NCBI GenBank assembly: GCA_016706055.1
Contig: JADJKL010000002.1
Coordinates: 463,190 to 527,189 of the forward strand
Source of the DNA: Chitinophagaceae bacterium
GTDB lineage: Bacteria > Bacteroidota > Bacteroidia > Chitinophagales > Chitinophagaceae
Length of the DNA: 64,000 nucleotides
Direction of reading: 5' to 3'
How positions within the stretch are numbered: position 1 is the stretch's first letter; each line of letters starts with the position of its first letter. The notes below the pieces were generated by a model, which saw nothing but the letters and a program-made list of their open reading frames with translations, was not told where the DNA came from and made no database searches. Position numbers and translations under genes: made by a program. Below are positions 7,950 through 16,989 of this stretch, one piece after another.

Positions 7950-9740
7950 ATGACAAATACAATAACCCCTTACTTATTTTTTACCGGTAAAGGTGGTGTA
8001 GGTAAAACATCTCTTTCCTGTGCTACGGCAGTAAAACTTGCTGATGAAGGTAAGAGAGTGCTGTTGGTCAGTACTGATCCTGCATCCAATCTTCAGGATG
8101 TGCTGCAAAGTAAAGTGTACGAAAAAATCAGTCCGGTTGAAGGGCTTGAAAATTTGTATGCCATCAACATCAACCCAGAAGTGTCGGCAGAAGAGTATCG
8201 CAACAGGGCTACCGGGCCGTTAAAAGGTATATTGCCCGAAGCCGAAATAAAAAAGATGAATGAAGAATTGTCTGGAGCCTGCACAACAGAGATAGCATCC
8301 TTTGATGAGTTTTCCCGTTTTATATCAGGCGAAAACGAAGGTGGTCATTTTGATACAATTATTTTTGATACTGCCCCAACAGGTCATACATTAAGGTTAC
8401 TGGAACTTCCTGCAGCATGGGCCGGTTTTAGCGAAGAAAATCCTGATGGAGCTTCTTGCCTTGGTCCATCTTCTGCATTAAAAAGCAGCCAGGAGCGATA
8501 CAACAAAGTTGTTAGTCGGCTACGAGATCCGGAACAAACTACTTTTTATCTGGTTGCCCGTGCCGAACAATCTTCTCTTAAAGAAGCAGCCCGTACCAGT
8601 GAAGAATTAATTGAACTAGGAATGAGCAATCAAAAGCTATACATCAACGGTGTGTACAAATCAATTGACAACACAGATTTGTTTGCAGCAAAAATGCAGG
8701 CTTTGGCAGATGAACAACTGAAAGCCATTCCGAAAAATCTACAAAACTTATCGGTAGAAACATTTCCACTGTTACCCTACAATGTATTGGGCATTCAAAA
8801 ACTGCGTTCTCTTTTACATACTGATATTCAAAAACAGGTGGTGGAAACTGTATTCGGGCAAGTCGTTGAATTTGATCATGCTCTGGCAACACTGGAAGAT
8901 TTAGTGGATGAAATATCCGGACAGCAAGATCATGGTCTTATCATGACAATGGGTAAAGGTGGTGTGGGTAAGACAATTGCTGCTGCTGCCATTGCGGTGT
9001 TGTTGGCAAAAAAAGGTTTTGAAGTAGACCTTACCACTACCGATCCGGCAGCACATATCCAGGATTATATCAATCAATTACAAGGATTGCCCAAAAATTT
9101 AACCATCGACCGCATTGATCCAAAAGTTGAAACGCAACGGTATATGGATAAAATACTTTTACAAAAAAGCGAAAAATTAGATGAGGATGGTAAAAAGCTG
9201 CTGATGGAAGATTTGAAATCACCCTGTACCGAAGAGGTTGCAGTTTTTCATGCTTTTTCAAAAGCAATCAATAATGCCAAGCGAAAATTTGTGGTAATAG
9301 ACACTGCACCAACCGGGCATACGTTGCTTTTACTTGATACTGCCGGAAGCTATCATCGGGAAATAATGCGAAACAGTTCTTTAGATGCAAGTCACATTAA
9401 AACACCTTATATGGCTTTGCAAGATCGGGACCTGTCTAAAATTTTATTGATATCCTTACCCGAAACAACCCCCATGAGAGAAGCAGCTTCTTTACAAGAT
9501 GATTTGAAAAGAGCCGGTATTCATCCGTATGCCTGGATAATTAATCAAAGCCTGTCTATGCAGCCACATCTTACCGATCCGCTTTTAAGAGGCCGTGCTG
9601 CTGCTGAAATTGAAGTTATTAAAAACATTGAAAGCAAGTTGGCAGATAAAACATTTGGCATACCCTATATACCGGAAAAAAACTTATTACCTGCACTCGT
9701 TAATCTTTATACAGAAAGTTTTCATCACCAAAATGTATAA
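7950..9740 (+). CDS. arsA: Arsenite-activated ATPase ArsA (two-domain)
   Basis: 596 aa from ATG 7950 (a TTG at 7941 is also in frame). ArsA is the soluble ATPase that powers the ArsB arsenite pump. Two homologous halves are visible: P-loops GKGGVGKT at residues 13-20 and 335-342, and the DTAPTGHTL signature in both. Metal-site cysteines occur in ACTTEIASF and ASCLGP of half 1 and PCTEEVAVF of half 2, matching Cys113, Cys172 and Cys422 of the E. coli plasmid enzyme. Full length, no frameshift. Because ArsA has no transport function by itself, an ArsB/Acr3 elsewhere in the genome is implied. Confidence 0.96.
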   Translation: MTNTITPYLFFTGKGGVGKTSLSCATAVKLADEGKRVLLVSTDPASNLQDVLQSKVYEKISPVEGLENLYAININPEVSAEEYRNRATGPLKGILPEAEIKKMNEELSGACTTEIASFDEFSRFISGENEGGHFDTIIFDTAPTGHTLRLLELPAAWAGFSEENPDGASCLGPSSALKSSQERYNKVVSRLRDPEQTTFYLVARAEQSSLKEAARTSEELIELGMSNQKLYINGVYKSIDNTDLFAAKMQALADEQLKAIPKNLQNLSVETFPLLPYNVLGIQKLRSLLHTDIQKQVVETVFGQVVEFDHALATLEDLVDEISGQQDHGLIMTMGKGGVGKTIAAAAIAVLLAKKGFEVDLTTTDPAAHIQDYINQLQGLPKNLTIDRIDPKVETQRYMDKILLQKSEKLDEDGKKLLMEDLKSPCTEEVAVFHAFSKAINNAKRKFVVIDTAPTGHTLLLLDTAGSYHREIMRNSSLDASHIKTPYMALQDRDLSKILLISLPETTPMREAASLQDDLKRAGIHPYAWIINQSLSMQPHLTDPLLRGRAAAEIEVIKNIESKLADKTFGIPYIPEKNLLPALVNLYTESFHHQNV

Positions 9741-10187
9741 GATATTTTTTTCGCCATTGGACATTATCTCAAATGTTTGTCGCAAGTACTCCTTTCGCAA
9801 AACATTAACAACAAACGTAAAGTTTACAGGATTGCTTCCTGATATAAATAGTGTAAGTAAAGAAAAAAACAAAATGCAATCGAACATTAAACCAGAACTA
9901 AACTTCAATACAAAATATTAGCATTCCTCTTTCAAAGCGCCGGATACAACTGTCTCAAAGAATTACAGGAATCCGGGCAAGATTAAAAGACATAAGTGCC
10001 ACCGCTTTTATTTCGTATAAAATAAGTTTTACTAAAAGGAACAGTTCCGCCAATTGAGGTAATTTTATTGTAATAAATTCAACTGGCAAAGTTATGAATG
10101 GCGCAAAAGAGTGGTGGCAATAAATTTTCTATTGTTACAAAATAAAACAGCCAAGCCTTACATTCCTAGTTTTAGCAGATACCTGCA
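9741..10187. other. Intergenic stretch after arsA with a possible short coding remnant
   Basis: From 9874 a short frame begins MQSNIKPELNFNTK. After a one-base shift in the AAAA run near 9914 it would continue ILAFLFQSAGYNCLKELQESG, which has coding character but stops soon after. It could be the start of a lost third gene of the ars operon. I could not assign it. The rest (to 10187) shows nothing I can support. Confidence 0.3.
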
Positions 10188-10790
10188 TCACAACTTTACA
10201 AACAACTCAAATAGTAAAAATCCAAAGGAAAGAATAAAACTTATATACTCAAGTTTACTAAAGGGTGGCCGCAATAAAAGAAAGAACCGCAGCGGTAAAT
10301 AAAAAACAAAAAGACATATAATAGCCAATACTGGCGCAGCTATAAAGTTTGATTGCCAGTTCTGCATGCTCATTAATAAAAATGCATAACTAAAAAAGAA
10401 GAAAATAATGATAACAGTGCTATTAATTATTTGTAATCCTACAGAGTAAGCTATTCTAATTCCCTTTTTATTATTTATACTGTTCGCTACTATGGCCATA
10501 AATGTAAGAAAGTAAACGCCTGCACCTGTAGCGAAACCTGTCTCTTTTACACCCATTTGTTTTACCGCATCAAAGGGAACCAGCCACCAGAAAAATGCAA
10601 AGCAACTGATGAATGCAGATAAACCTAAAGCCGAACTTTCGAATGTGGTTAACGTATTTCTATATTTTACCAGTGTTTCCATATCTGCAAAACCCGTAAA
10701 GAATGTAAAACAACCTAAGCCAACTGCCATAATGTTCAGCGTCATTAACAGGGTACAGGATAATGCCGGATGCTGCTGTTGCCATGCCAT
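10188..10790 (-). CDS. Multi-pass membrane protein of unknown function
   Basis: 200 aa with about five hydrophobic segments: around residues 10-32 (LSCTLLMTLNIMAVGLGCF), 53-72, 88-108, 120-140 (STVIIIFFFFSYAFLLMSM) and 152-172, plus a last hydrophobic stretch at the C-terminus. The aromatic-rich middle (FAFFWWLVPFDAVKQMG) is conserved-looking, but I do not recognise a family. Cytoplasmic-membrane location is certain from sequence; function is unknown. It faces arsA (convergent) and has no operon partner. Confidence 0.7.
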   Translation of the reverse strand: MAWQQQHPALSCTLLMTLNIMAVGLGCFTFFTGFADMETLVKYRNTLTTFESSALGLSAFISCFAFFWWLVPFDAVKQMGVKETGFATGAGVYFLTFMAIVANSINNKKGIRIAYSVGLQIINSTVIIIFFFFSYAFLLMSMQNWQSNFIAAPVLAIICLFVFYLPLRFFLLLRPPFSKLEYISFILSFGFLLFELFVKL

Positions 10791-10962
10791 TAATGGATGA
10801 AGACAAAAAAATACAGTAGTAAAAGGATAAGGTCGGGCACAAATTTATTCCAATTTAATTTTGCTGAAGTCTGTAATGGTATAGGCATAAGTAATATTTA
10901 AAGATACGAGGTCAACATTTACACAACGCAGAATTTATATTGAAAGATACAAGTGACCCAAC

Positions 10963-11130
10963 TGTCATTATTTCCCAGCCGAGTATCCTAGCCAACCATT
11001 GTGCAGGATTGACCTGTCTAACGACAGGCAGGTTCGGCGTTAATCTAAAAACAACTCCGTTGTACGACGAGTGCCGCAACTCCAACACATAAAGCCATCT
11101 GACATTCACTTGGGAAGCAAATAGTCTTTT
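10963..11130. repeat. Repeat R3, copy B
   Basis: Contains cccagccgagtatcctagcc, a dyad acctgtctaacgacaggcaggt, the core ttcggcgttaatc, then acaactccgttgtacgacgag and gccatctgacattcac. The right half matches copy C (16095) in gcc-atctgaca and in the inverted arm caactcc-aacacataaag. It lies between divergent genes. No coding frame spans it. Confidence 0.6.
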
Positions 11131-11208
11131 TTCTAAAATCCATTTAAAGATGATATTCAGTTAATGTATTTCATAACGAGCAATTTTATGTGTTATAAAT
11201 TAAAGAAA

Positions 11209-11234
11209 ACGTTACCGGTATCGTTACCGGTAAT
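11209..11234. promoter_or_regulatory. Tandem TTACCGGTA operator-like site
   Basis: GTTACCGGTA occurs at 11211-11220 and again at 11223-11232, each containing the palindrome TACCGGTA. The half-sites resemble ATGTTACCGGTAACAT, the operator recognised by the LacI-family regulator GntR of E. coli. A LacI-type sugar-acid regulator controlling the alginate genes downstream is a reasonable inference. The regulator gene itself is not in the window. Confidence 0.5.
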
Positions 11235-11324
11235 TTTTCAGAAACAATATACCAGTGGAATGTACAGGGGTGTATAAATATGTCGATATATTTGGTTGAG
11301 CAACTATATTTTAATTATTCACTT

Positions 11325-11396
11325 ATGAAAAGAAGAGACTTTGTGAAGCGAACTGCATTGTCCGGAAGCTTAATTCTCTTTTTGGTTTTTATCTAG
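11325..11396 (+). pseudogene. Orphan twin-arginine-type signal peptide (gene remnant)
   Basis: ATG 11325 opens a 23-aa frame starting MKRRDFVKRTALSGSLIL and then stopping. This is the typical N-terminus of Tat-exported Bacteroidota enzymes (RR-D-F-V-K-R), with the hydrophobic core just begun. No frame continues the protein downstream; the next ~60 bp are unrelated. It looks like the stub of a deleted exported enzyme at the head of the alginate locus. Confidence 0.55.
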
Positions 11397-11479
11397 AAAG
11401 AATCTTACCCCCGATGGAAATAGATAAACTATCAAAAAGTATTTTAATAATAATGTAAATGCGAACTCAATTCAAACAA

Positions 11480-13780
11480 ATGAATAAGAACCTCGTTCTA
11501 TTAAGCCTGATGCTCTCGATGTTTGCCTATCAGGCTACATCACAATCAAATATATTGGCACATAATTCTGTTGAATTACAGGAAGCCATTTCAAAAGCCA
11601 AGCCGGGTGATAACATTATTATGGCTAATGGCATTTGGAAAGATATTCAGATTAAATTTTACGGTAAGGGAACAAAAGAAAAACCAATTATTTTAAAAGC
11701 AGAAACAGCTGGTAAAGTTTCTATTGAAGGGGCATCTGATTTAAAATTGGGAGGCGAATACCTGTTGGTAAAAGATTTATATTTCAAAAACGGATACACC
11801 CCTTCTGAAAGTGTAATTCAATTTAAAATAGATAATAAAAACTTTGCAAATCATAGTAGCGTTACAAACTGTGTGATTGAAGAATTTACACAACCAAACA
11901 GAGAAGTAACAGACCATTGGGTAGAGTTATGGGGCAGGTATAACCAATTAGATCATTGCACTATTGTTGGCAAATCAAATTTTGGCCCAACAGTTAGGGT
12001 GTTTTTAAAAGGCAATGAGCATATTAATAACTATCATCAAATTGTATATAATCATTTTGGCCCCCGTCCCCGCAAAGGTGGCCCACATGGCGAAACCATT
12101 CAAATTGGTGATAGCGAAACATCCATGGCTCCATCTTATACCAATGTTGCTAACAACTTTTTTGATCGTTGCAATGGAGAAGTGGAAGTAATTTCAAATA
12201 AATCAAATTATAACGATTACAAAAACAATATTTTCTTTGAGAGTGAAGGTTCTTTGGTTCTAAGACACGGTAATTATTGCACTATTGATGGGAATATTTT
12301 TATTGGAAATGACAACTCAACATTTATTGGCGGTATCAGGGTTATTAATACAGGGCATTGGATTACTAATAATTATTTCTATAAAATAAATGGCAAGGAA
12401 TTTAGAAGTGCACTGGCTGTAATGAATGGCATTCCTAAATCTCCATTAAACCGCTATATGCAGGTTACCGATGTGGTGGTTGCCAACAATACTTATATCG
12501 ATTGCAAATCGCCATTCCAGTTTAGTGTTGGTGCCAATATTGATAAAAAAGAGGTGCTCCCAGCATCAGAAATTCGTTCAGAAAGACCAGTACGTATGAT
12601 TGTTGCCAATAACTTGGTGTATAATCATGAAGAAGATAATTATCCTATAGTGGCGTATGACAAAGTGGATGGTGTATTATTTAAAAAGAATGTTTTAAAT
12701 AGTAAAAATAAAAGTGTTGTTTCAAATGATGGAATTATTACCAGAGATTTTAAAGTAGAAAAACTAGCTGATTATTTGTATGTGCCAACAAAAAACCAAG
12801 AAGATGTTTATCAGGGTTTTGATTTTGATAAGATATCTACCGATCTTTTTGGAGCCGATAGATTAAAACAAAATAGTATTGGAGCCATCAACTTACCGGT
12901 AAAAGAAAATCAAACTTTAATAAACAAGAAACCTTACGGCACTGATTGGTTTTCAACAGAGGCTCCTCTTTACGAACCTAAAACATTTAAGATTAAAACA
13001 AATAGTGAGCTGGTTGATAAATTAAAAAACTCCCATTCAGGTGATATCCTATCGCTTAAATCTGGCGTTTATAAAATGGATGCCTCTCTGGTAATTGATA
13101 AGAATATTACCATTACTTCTGCTGATAAAAACAAAAAAGCAACCTTGCAATTTAAAGGAGACAAAACTGCGTTTGAAATGCACCCCAAAGGCGTTTTAAA
13201 TTTAGAAGCTGTAATTCTGAAAGGAGATAAAACACAAGATGCATTTGCTCCCTTATCTAAAAATATGTCTCAAGCTTATGATCTATTTATAAAAAATACC
13301 GAAATATCAGATTTTAAAACTGTACTTAAATCCTATAAAGCATCCTTTGCCGATACTATTTTAATAGACAATTGTGTGATTAAAAATTGCTTGACCGGAA
13401 TTGAATTAAATACTGAAACAGATGCCGGCGGCGATTACAATGCAGAGTTTGTATTTATTACCAACTCATCATTTGATAATGTGGAGTCAACTGTTTTAGA
13501 TTACTACCGTGGAGGTTACGATGAGTCCACTATTGGAGGCAGCTTGGTGCTTAACAATAACAATTTTACTAATTGTGGCAAGGCAGATAAAAGCGGAATG
13601 CTGATTCAAAACCAAGGCATTGTTAATGTTGATTTTTCAAATAATACCTTCAAAAATAATCCTGTTCAAACTATTGCAATTTTGTGGGGAGAAAAGGGAC
13701 AAAAACCGGTTAACAATACAATTATAAATTCAGGAGAAATAAAAATAGAACAAAACCTGAAACAAAAATTGATGTACTAA
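11480..13780 (+). CDS. Polysaccharide lyase family 6 (alginate/chondroitinase-B type)
   Basis: 766 aa from ATG 11480, which gives a signal peptide ending near ATSQS; an in-frame ATG at 11459 adds seven residues. Numbering from 11459, the parallel beta-helix carries EVEVISNKS with Glu241, Glu243 and Lys248, and SLVLRHGN with Arg269. In chondroitinase B the Ca-binding and catalytic residues are Glu243, Glu245, Lys250 and Arg271, so the spacing is identical. The C-terminal ~270 residues form a second beta-helix, as in two-domain PL6 alginate lyases such as AlyGC. PL6 enzymes cut alginate by beta-elimination. Exported; the next gene is another lyase, so alginate is the likely substrate. Confidence 0.93.
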   Translation: MNKNLVLLSLMLSMFAYQATSQSNILAHNSVELQEAISKAKPGDNIIMANGIWKDIQIKFYGKGTKEKPIILKAETAGKVSIEGASDLKLGGEYLLVKDLYFKNGYTPSESVIQFKIDNKNFANHSSVTNCVIEEFTQPNREVTDHWVELWGRYNQLDHCTIVGKSNFGPTVRVFLKGNEHINNYHQIVYNHFGPRPRKGGPHGETIQIGDSETSMAPSYTNVANNFFDRCNGEVEVISNKSNYNDYKNNIFFESEGSLVLRHGNYCTIDGNIFIGNDNSTFIGGIRVINTGHWITNNYFYKINGKEFRSALAVMNGIPKSPLNRYMQVTDVVVANNTYIDCKSPFQFSVGANIDKKEVLPASEIRSERPVRMIVANNLVYNHEEDNYPIVAYDKVDGVLFKKNVLNSKNKSVVSNDGIITRDFKVEKLADYLYVPTKNQEDVYQGFDFDKISTDLFGADRLKQNSIGAINLPVKENQTLINKKPYGTDWFSTEAPLYEPKTFKIKTNSELVDKLKNSHSGDILSLKSGVYKMDASLVIDKNITITSADKNKKATLQFKGDKTAFEMHPKGVLNLEAVILKGDKTQDAFAPLSKNMSQAYDLFIKNTEISDFKTVLKSYKASFADTILIDNCVIKNCLTGIELNTETDAGGDYNAEFVFITNSSFDNVESTVLDYYRGGYDESTIGGSLVLNNNNFTNCGKADKSGMLIQNQGIVNVDFSNNTFKNNPVQTIAILWGEKGQKPVNNTIINSGEIKIEQNLKQKLMY

Positions 13781-13792
13781 GCTCATTATTAT

Positions 13793-13846
13793 ATGAAATA
13801 TATTAGTGCATTTTTTATAACTTTTTTCCTTTTGAAAGAACTGTAG
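13793..13846 (+). pseudogene. Orphan signal-peptide-like stub
   Basis: A 17-aa frame, MKYISAFFITFFLLKEL, begins 12 nt after the PL6 stop and ends at 13846. Basic start plus hydrophobic core is the pattern of an export signal with no mature protein. Together with the Tat stub at 11325 it suggests that genes were deleted on both sides of the PL6 gene. It could also be a chance frame. Confidence 0.35.
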
Positions 13847-13922
13847 CTTTCGGTAAGTCAAACTGGTTTAGCAAATAATTAGAATTTTTTCTTAATAAAC
13901 CAACAGGTTTCAATTTTTAATT

Positions 13923-15089
13923 ATGAAAAAAGTATTCATCATATTCTCACTATTCTTGGTTACCAGCTCTCAAGCCCAAATAACTGTTTGGAATCTTAAA
14001 AGTTTTGATGCAGCCAAGACATCAAACTCTGAATTACTGAAGTCCATAGTTAGGAATGCCGAAAAAGAACTAACTCATGCTATTAAAACAGTTGTAGATA
14101 AAGAAATGACTGCCCAGAGTGGTGACAAACATGATTATATGAGCCTGAGCCGGTATTGGTGGCCGGATACGACCAAGATAGATGGATTGACGTACATTAG
14201 AAAAGATGGTATTTCAAATCCCGAAATTGAAAAATTGGATCGTTATCCTTTAGGTGATTTTTCTAAATCTGTACAGTCACTTTCATTAGCTTATTATATT
14301 ACTTCAGATGAGAAGTTTGCAGAAAAGGCAGTGGAGAACTTAAGAACCTGGTTCATTAATTCTAAAACCAAGATGAACCCCAATATGAATTACGGACAAA
14401 CTGTTCCGGGTATAAGAAATGGATTAGGCAGAGGTGTAGGGATTATAGATACTTATACTTTTATAGAAATGCTTGATGGCGTTGAGTTGCTTAAAAAATC
14501 AAAGTCCTTTACCCTTGCAGACCAGCAGGCCATAAAGGAATGGTTTACTGCTTATGTACAATGGTTGCAAACATCTCCGGTTGCCAGGGAAGAACTGGAA
14601 GCTCCAAATAATCATGGTACAGCATATGATGTACAGCTTACCCGCTATGCTATTTTTATTGGCAATGAGGATCTCGCTAAAAAATTATTGAATGAATTTC
14701 CACAGAAAAGATTGTTTAGCCAAATTGAACCAGATGGTTCGCAACCATTAGAATTAGCTAGAACGACTGCTTTAGGATATTCAACTTTTAATTTGACTCA
14801 TTTTTTAGACATGTGCCAAATCGGAAAGCTAGTAGGAGTAGATTTGTTATCAGCAAAATCAACAGACGGCAGAAGCATACTGAAAGCCATTGATTTTTTA
14901 GTTCCCTATATTAATAAACCAGCGTCTCAATTTCCATATCAACAAATAAAAGATTGGGATGGTGTTCAGGAAAAACTTTGCTGGCAGTTGTATCGTGTAG
15001 ATCAAATGTTACCAAAACCAGCCTATAAAAAATACTATAGCAAAAATTTAGACTTAGGTAAAAAGAACATTGATGCAATTTTATATTAG
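13923..15089 (+). CDS. Alginate lyase family protein (PF05426; PL38/PL5-like)
   Basis: 388 aa with signal peptide MKKVFIIFSLFLVTSSQA. It has the (alpha/alpha) toroid signatures of the Alginate_lyase family: MSLSRYWWPDT, YIRKDG, NPEIEKLDRYPLG, then YGQTVPGIRNGLGRGVGIIDT, and the catalytic-type segment APNNHGTAYDVQL (Asn-His as in A1-III lyases). The C-terminal SQFPYQQIKDWDGVQEKLCWQLYR is also typical. Enzymes with this domain depolymerise alginate or related uronans in the periplasm. It lies 140 bp after the PL6 gene on the same strand, forming a two-lyase locus. Which PL family it belongs to cannot be settled by eye. Confidence 0.88.
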   Translation: MKKVFIIFSLFLVTSSQAQITVWNLKSFDAAKTSNSELLKSIVRNAEKELTHAIKTVVDKEMTAQSGDKHDYMSLSRYWWPDTTKIDGLTYIRKDGISNPEIEKLDRYPLGDFSKSVQSLSLAYYITSDEKFAEKAVENLRTWFINSKTKMNPNMNYGQTVPGIRNGLGRGVGIIDTYTFIEMLDGVELLKKSKSFTLADQQAIKEWFTAYVQWLQTSPVAREELEAPNNHGTAYDVQLTRYAIFIGNEDLAKKLLNEFPQKRLFSQIEPDGSQPLELARTTALGYSTFNLTHFLDMCQIGKLVGVDLLSAKSTDGRSILKAIDFLVPYINKPASQFPYQQIKDWDGVQEKLCWQLYRVDQMLPKPAYKKYYSKNLDLGKKNIDAILY

Positions 15090-15265
15090 TAAAAACCTGA
15101 AAATTCTTTTTTTTCGAATTGGGTGTTTCACCTAATTCTACAGGACAGGCAAAAAAAGGTCCGGAGATGCAATGACTTTTACAAACAGATAAACAGTCAT
15201 TTAAAACCCTTTAATTAATATCTTTAAAAATTAATTTATAATTAAACCTCGTAAAAATTACTGTC

Positions 15266-15976
15266 ATGAAAAAAATAATTTTTTTACTGGTTTGTACTTT
15301 CTTATCATTTGAAATTTATGCTCAAAGTTTTATTGGTGCCTGGGAGAGATACCACAATTCTGAAAAAGGAGAAAAATTACGAAGTGTTGTAATTTTTTCT
15401 GATGGATATCAGGCGATAACTACTTATGATTTTGTAACCGGTAAATTCATAAGTACAAATGGTGGAAGCTGGCGTTTAAAAGATGATAGCATGACAGAAA
15501 AGATAGAGTTTGATACAAATAATCCTGAACGGGTAGGTACAGAAATAAGTTTTAAAGTTCATATCAATGATTCTATTTTAGAAATTGTTGATAATGGAAT
15601 AAAATTTAAAAGAATAGATGATGGCAAGCCGGGAGCATTAAAAGGAGCCTGGTTAATGTCTGGCAGAATAGTGGATGGCAAAACACAACAGAGGGATACC
15701 AGCATTCCAAGAAAAACTATGAAAATTTTATCTGGCACCCGTTTTCAATGGATAGCTTACAATACAGATACAAAACAATTTTCGGGAACCGGTGGTGGTA
15801 CTTACACAACTATTGATGGTGTATATACAGAAAATATAGAATTCTTTTCAAGAGATGATTCAAAAGCCGGAGTTAGTTTAAAGTTTGATTATGGTCTGAT
15901 TGATGGTAAGTGGAACCATACAGGATTTTCCAGTAAAGGAGAACCACTGAATGAAATATGGAGTGTAAGGCAATAA
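15266..15976 (+). CDS. Secreted protein with two lipocalin-like repeats
   Basis: 236 aa; signal peptide MKKIIFLLVCTFLSFEIYA. Two similar halves are visible: SFIGAWERYHN...RSVVIFSDGYQAITTYDFVTGKFISTNGG...MTEKIEFD and ALKGAWLMSGR...KTMKILSGTRFQWIAYNTDTKQFSGTGGG...YTENIEFFS. Each half contains GAW, a TG..F-x-GG and an EKIEF/ENIEF strand, as in the 'membrane or secreted protein' lipocalin-like group common in Bacteroidota. Ligand and role are unknown. It follows the alginate genes by 177 bp; membership of that locus is possible but unproven. Confidence 0.75.
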   Translation: MKKIIFLLVCTFLSFEIYAQSFIGAWERYHNSEKGEKLRSVVIFSDGYQAITTYDFVTGKFISTNGGSWRLKDDSMTEKIEFDTNNPERVGTEISFKVHINDSILEIVDNGIKFKRIDDGKPGALKGAWLMSGRIVDGKTQQRDTSIPRKTMKILSGTRFQWIAYNTDTKQFSGTGGGTYTTIDGVYTENIEFFSRDDSKAGVSLKFDYGLIDGKWNHTGFSSKGEPLNEIWSVRQ

Positions 15977-16094
15977 TCATGTTCCCTGGGCAGATGTATT
16001 CCTCATTTGTCGCCGTTTTATTTCTACTGGATTCCTGAAATTCTTCGGGACAGGTGTATCCGGAATTAAGAAAGGAAAAGATATAAAGCAACCG

Positions 16095-16250
16095 ATCATT
16101 ATTTCCTAACCGATTATCACAGCCCAGTCTTGTGAGTTGAATAACCCTATATACTTACAGGTAGGCTCGGCGTTAACCGCTAATGCAACGCTGAACTTAA
16201 GACGGGTAGCACAACCCCAACTCACAAAGCCATCTGACACTTATTTTGGA
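16095..16250. repeat. Repeat R3, copy C
   Basis: cacagcccagtcttgtgagttg...aggctcggcgttaacc...ccaactcacaaagccatctgacac. Outer arms CTTGTGAGTTG (left) and CAACTCACAAAG (right) are near-perfect inverted repeats about 80 bp apart, with the ggcgttaacc core between them. It fills most of the 365-bp gap before the next gene; nothing else is seen there. Confidence 0.65.
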
Positions 16251-16340
16251 AATAGCAATCCGTTTTATATTACCTTTATATCACTTCCGGTTGTTTCTAT
16301 TCTGTAAACAACCCATTTTTAACTTTAAAATTTAAACAAA

Positions 16341-16775
16341 ATGGAAACTGATAATAATCAAACCCCGTTTTCAAGAGCTTTACTAACCGCAGTATTTGTT
16401 GGTTTTTTTGCTACAATCATTTGTATCTTTTTTAATCTTGTTTATAGAGAACAAACAGGTTTTATTCCTTCAGCTATTATCAACGTATCCTCTCTCATCT
16501 TCGGAGTGAATTTGTTTTTCTTTGCCGGCGGAATGATCTATGCTGGATTAAGAAGATGGTCAGCAAAAGGTGAAATTATTTATATTGTTTTATTTGTTCT
16601 ATTGACTATTTTCTTTGCTTGGAAAGCAGAAGGTGCAACTCGTACACATGACCATGCCATTACACTGCAATTCAGAAGCTTGCTTCTTGGTGTCATTCTT
16701 ATATCAGGCATCAGTATTGCATTGGTTGTTCCTTATTTTTTTCATAATAAAAAATTTAATGAAGCTGTTCTGTGA
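16341..16775 (+). CDS. Four-helix membrane protein of unknown function
   Basis: 144 aa with four hydrophobic segments: residues ~13-37 (LLTAVFVGFFATIICIFFNL), 47-68, 80-97 (IIYIVLFVLLTIFFAW) and 112-135. The N-terminal 12 residues are polar. No motif is recognised; the shape is that of small DUF-type integral membrane proteins of this phylum. A terminator-like hairpin follows at 16839, so it is probably a single-gene transcript. Confidence 0.7.
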   Translation: METDNNQTPFSRALLTAVFVGFFATIICIFFNLVYREQTGFIPSAIINVSSLIFGVNLFFFAGGMIYAGLRRWSAKGEIIYIVLFVLLTIFFAWKAEGATRTHDHAITLQFRSLLLGVILISGISIALVVPYFFHNKKFNEAVL

Positions 16776-16838
16776 TTCAAAGAAAATGCTTTCTTGACTT
16801 TTAACAATAATTGAAGAAGGCTAAAACTGCTGTTAATT

Positions 16839-16868
16839 AAAAGGCATCTATTTCTAAAGATGCCTTTT
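16839..16868 (+). terminator. Rho-independent terminator
   Basis: AAAAGGCATC (16839-16848) pairs perfectly with GATGCCTTTT (16859-16868), 10-nt loop. It lies 64 bp after the membrane protein stop. The flanking A and T runs allow function on either strand, but the gene on the plus strand is the natural user. Confidence 0.75.
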
Positions 16869-16900
16869 AGTGAATCACTCCTACTCGAAAGACTTACTCC

Positions 16901-16952
16901 ATTTCTGCCTTGGCAGGTGTTCGACATAAAATTAAACGTCATGGTTGGTTTA
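16901..16952. repeat. Repeat R2 fragment
   Basis: atttctgccttggcaggtgttcgac...taaacgtcatggttggtt: head and left stem of R2, without the right stem. Confidence 0.5.
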
Positions 16953-16989
16953 AGTAAGTCAGTTGTCTACAAATTGTAGCCTGTCAGGC

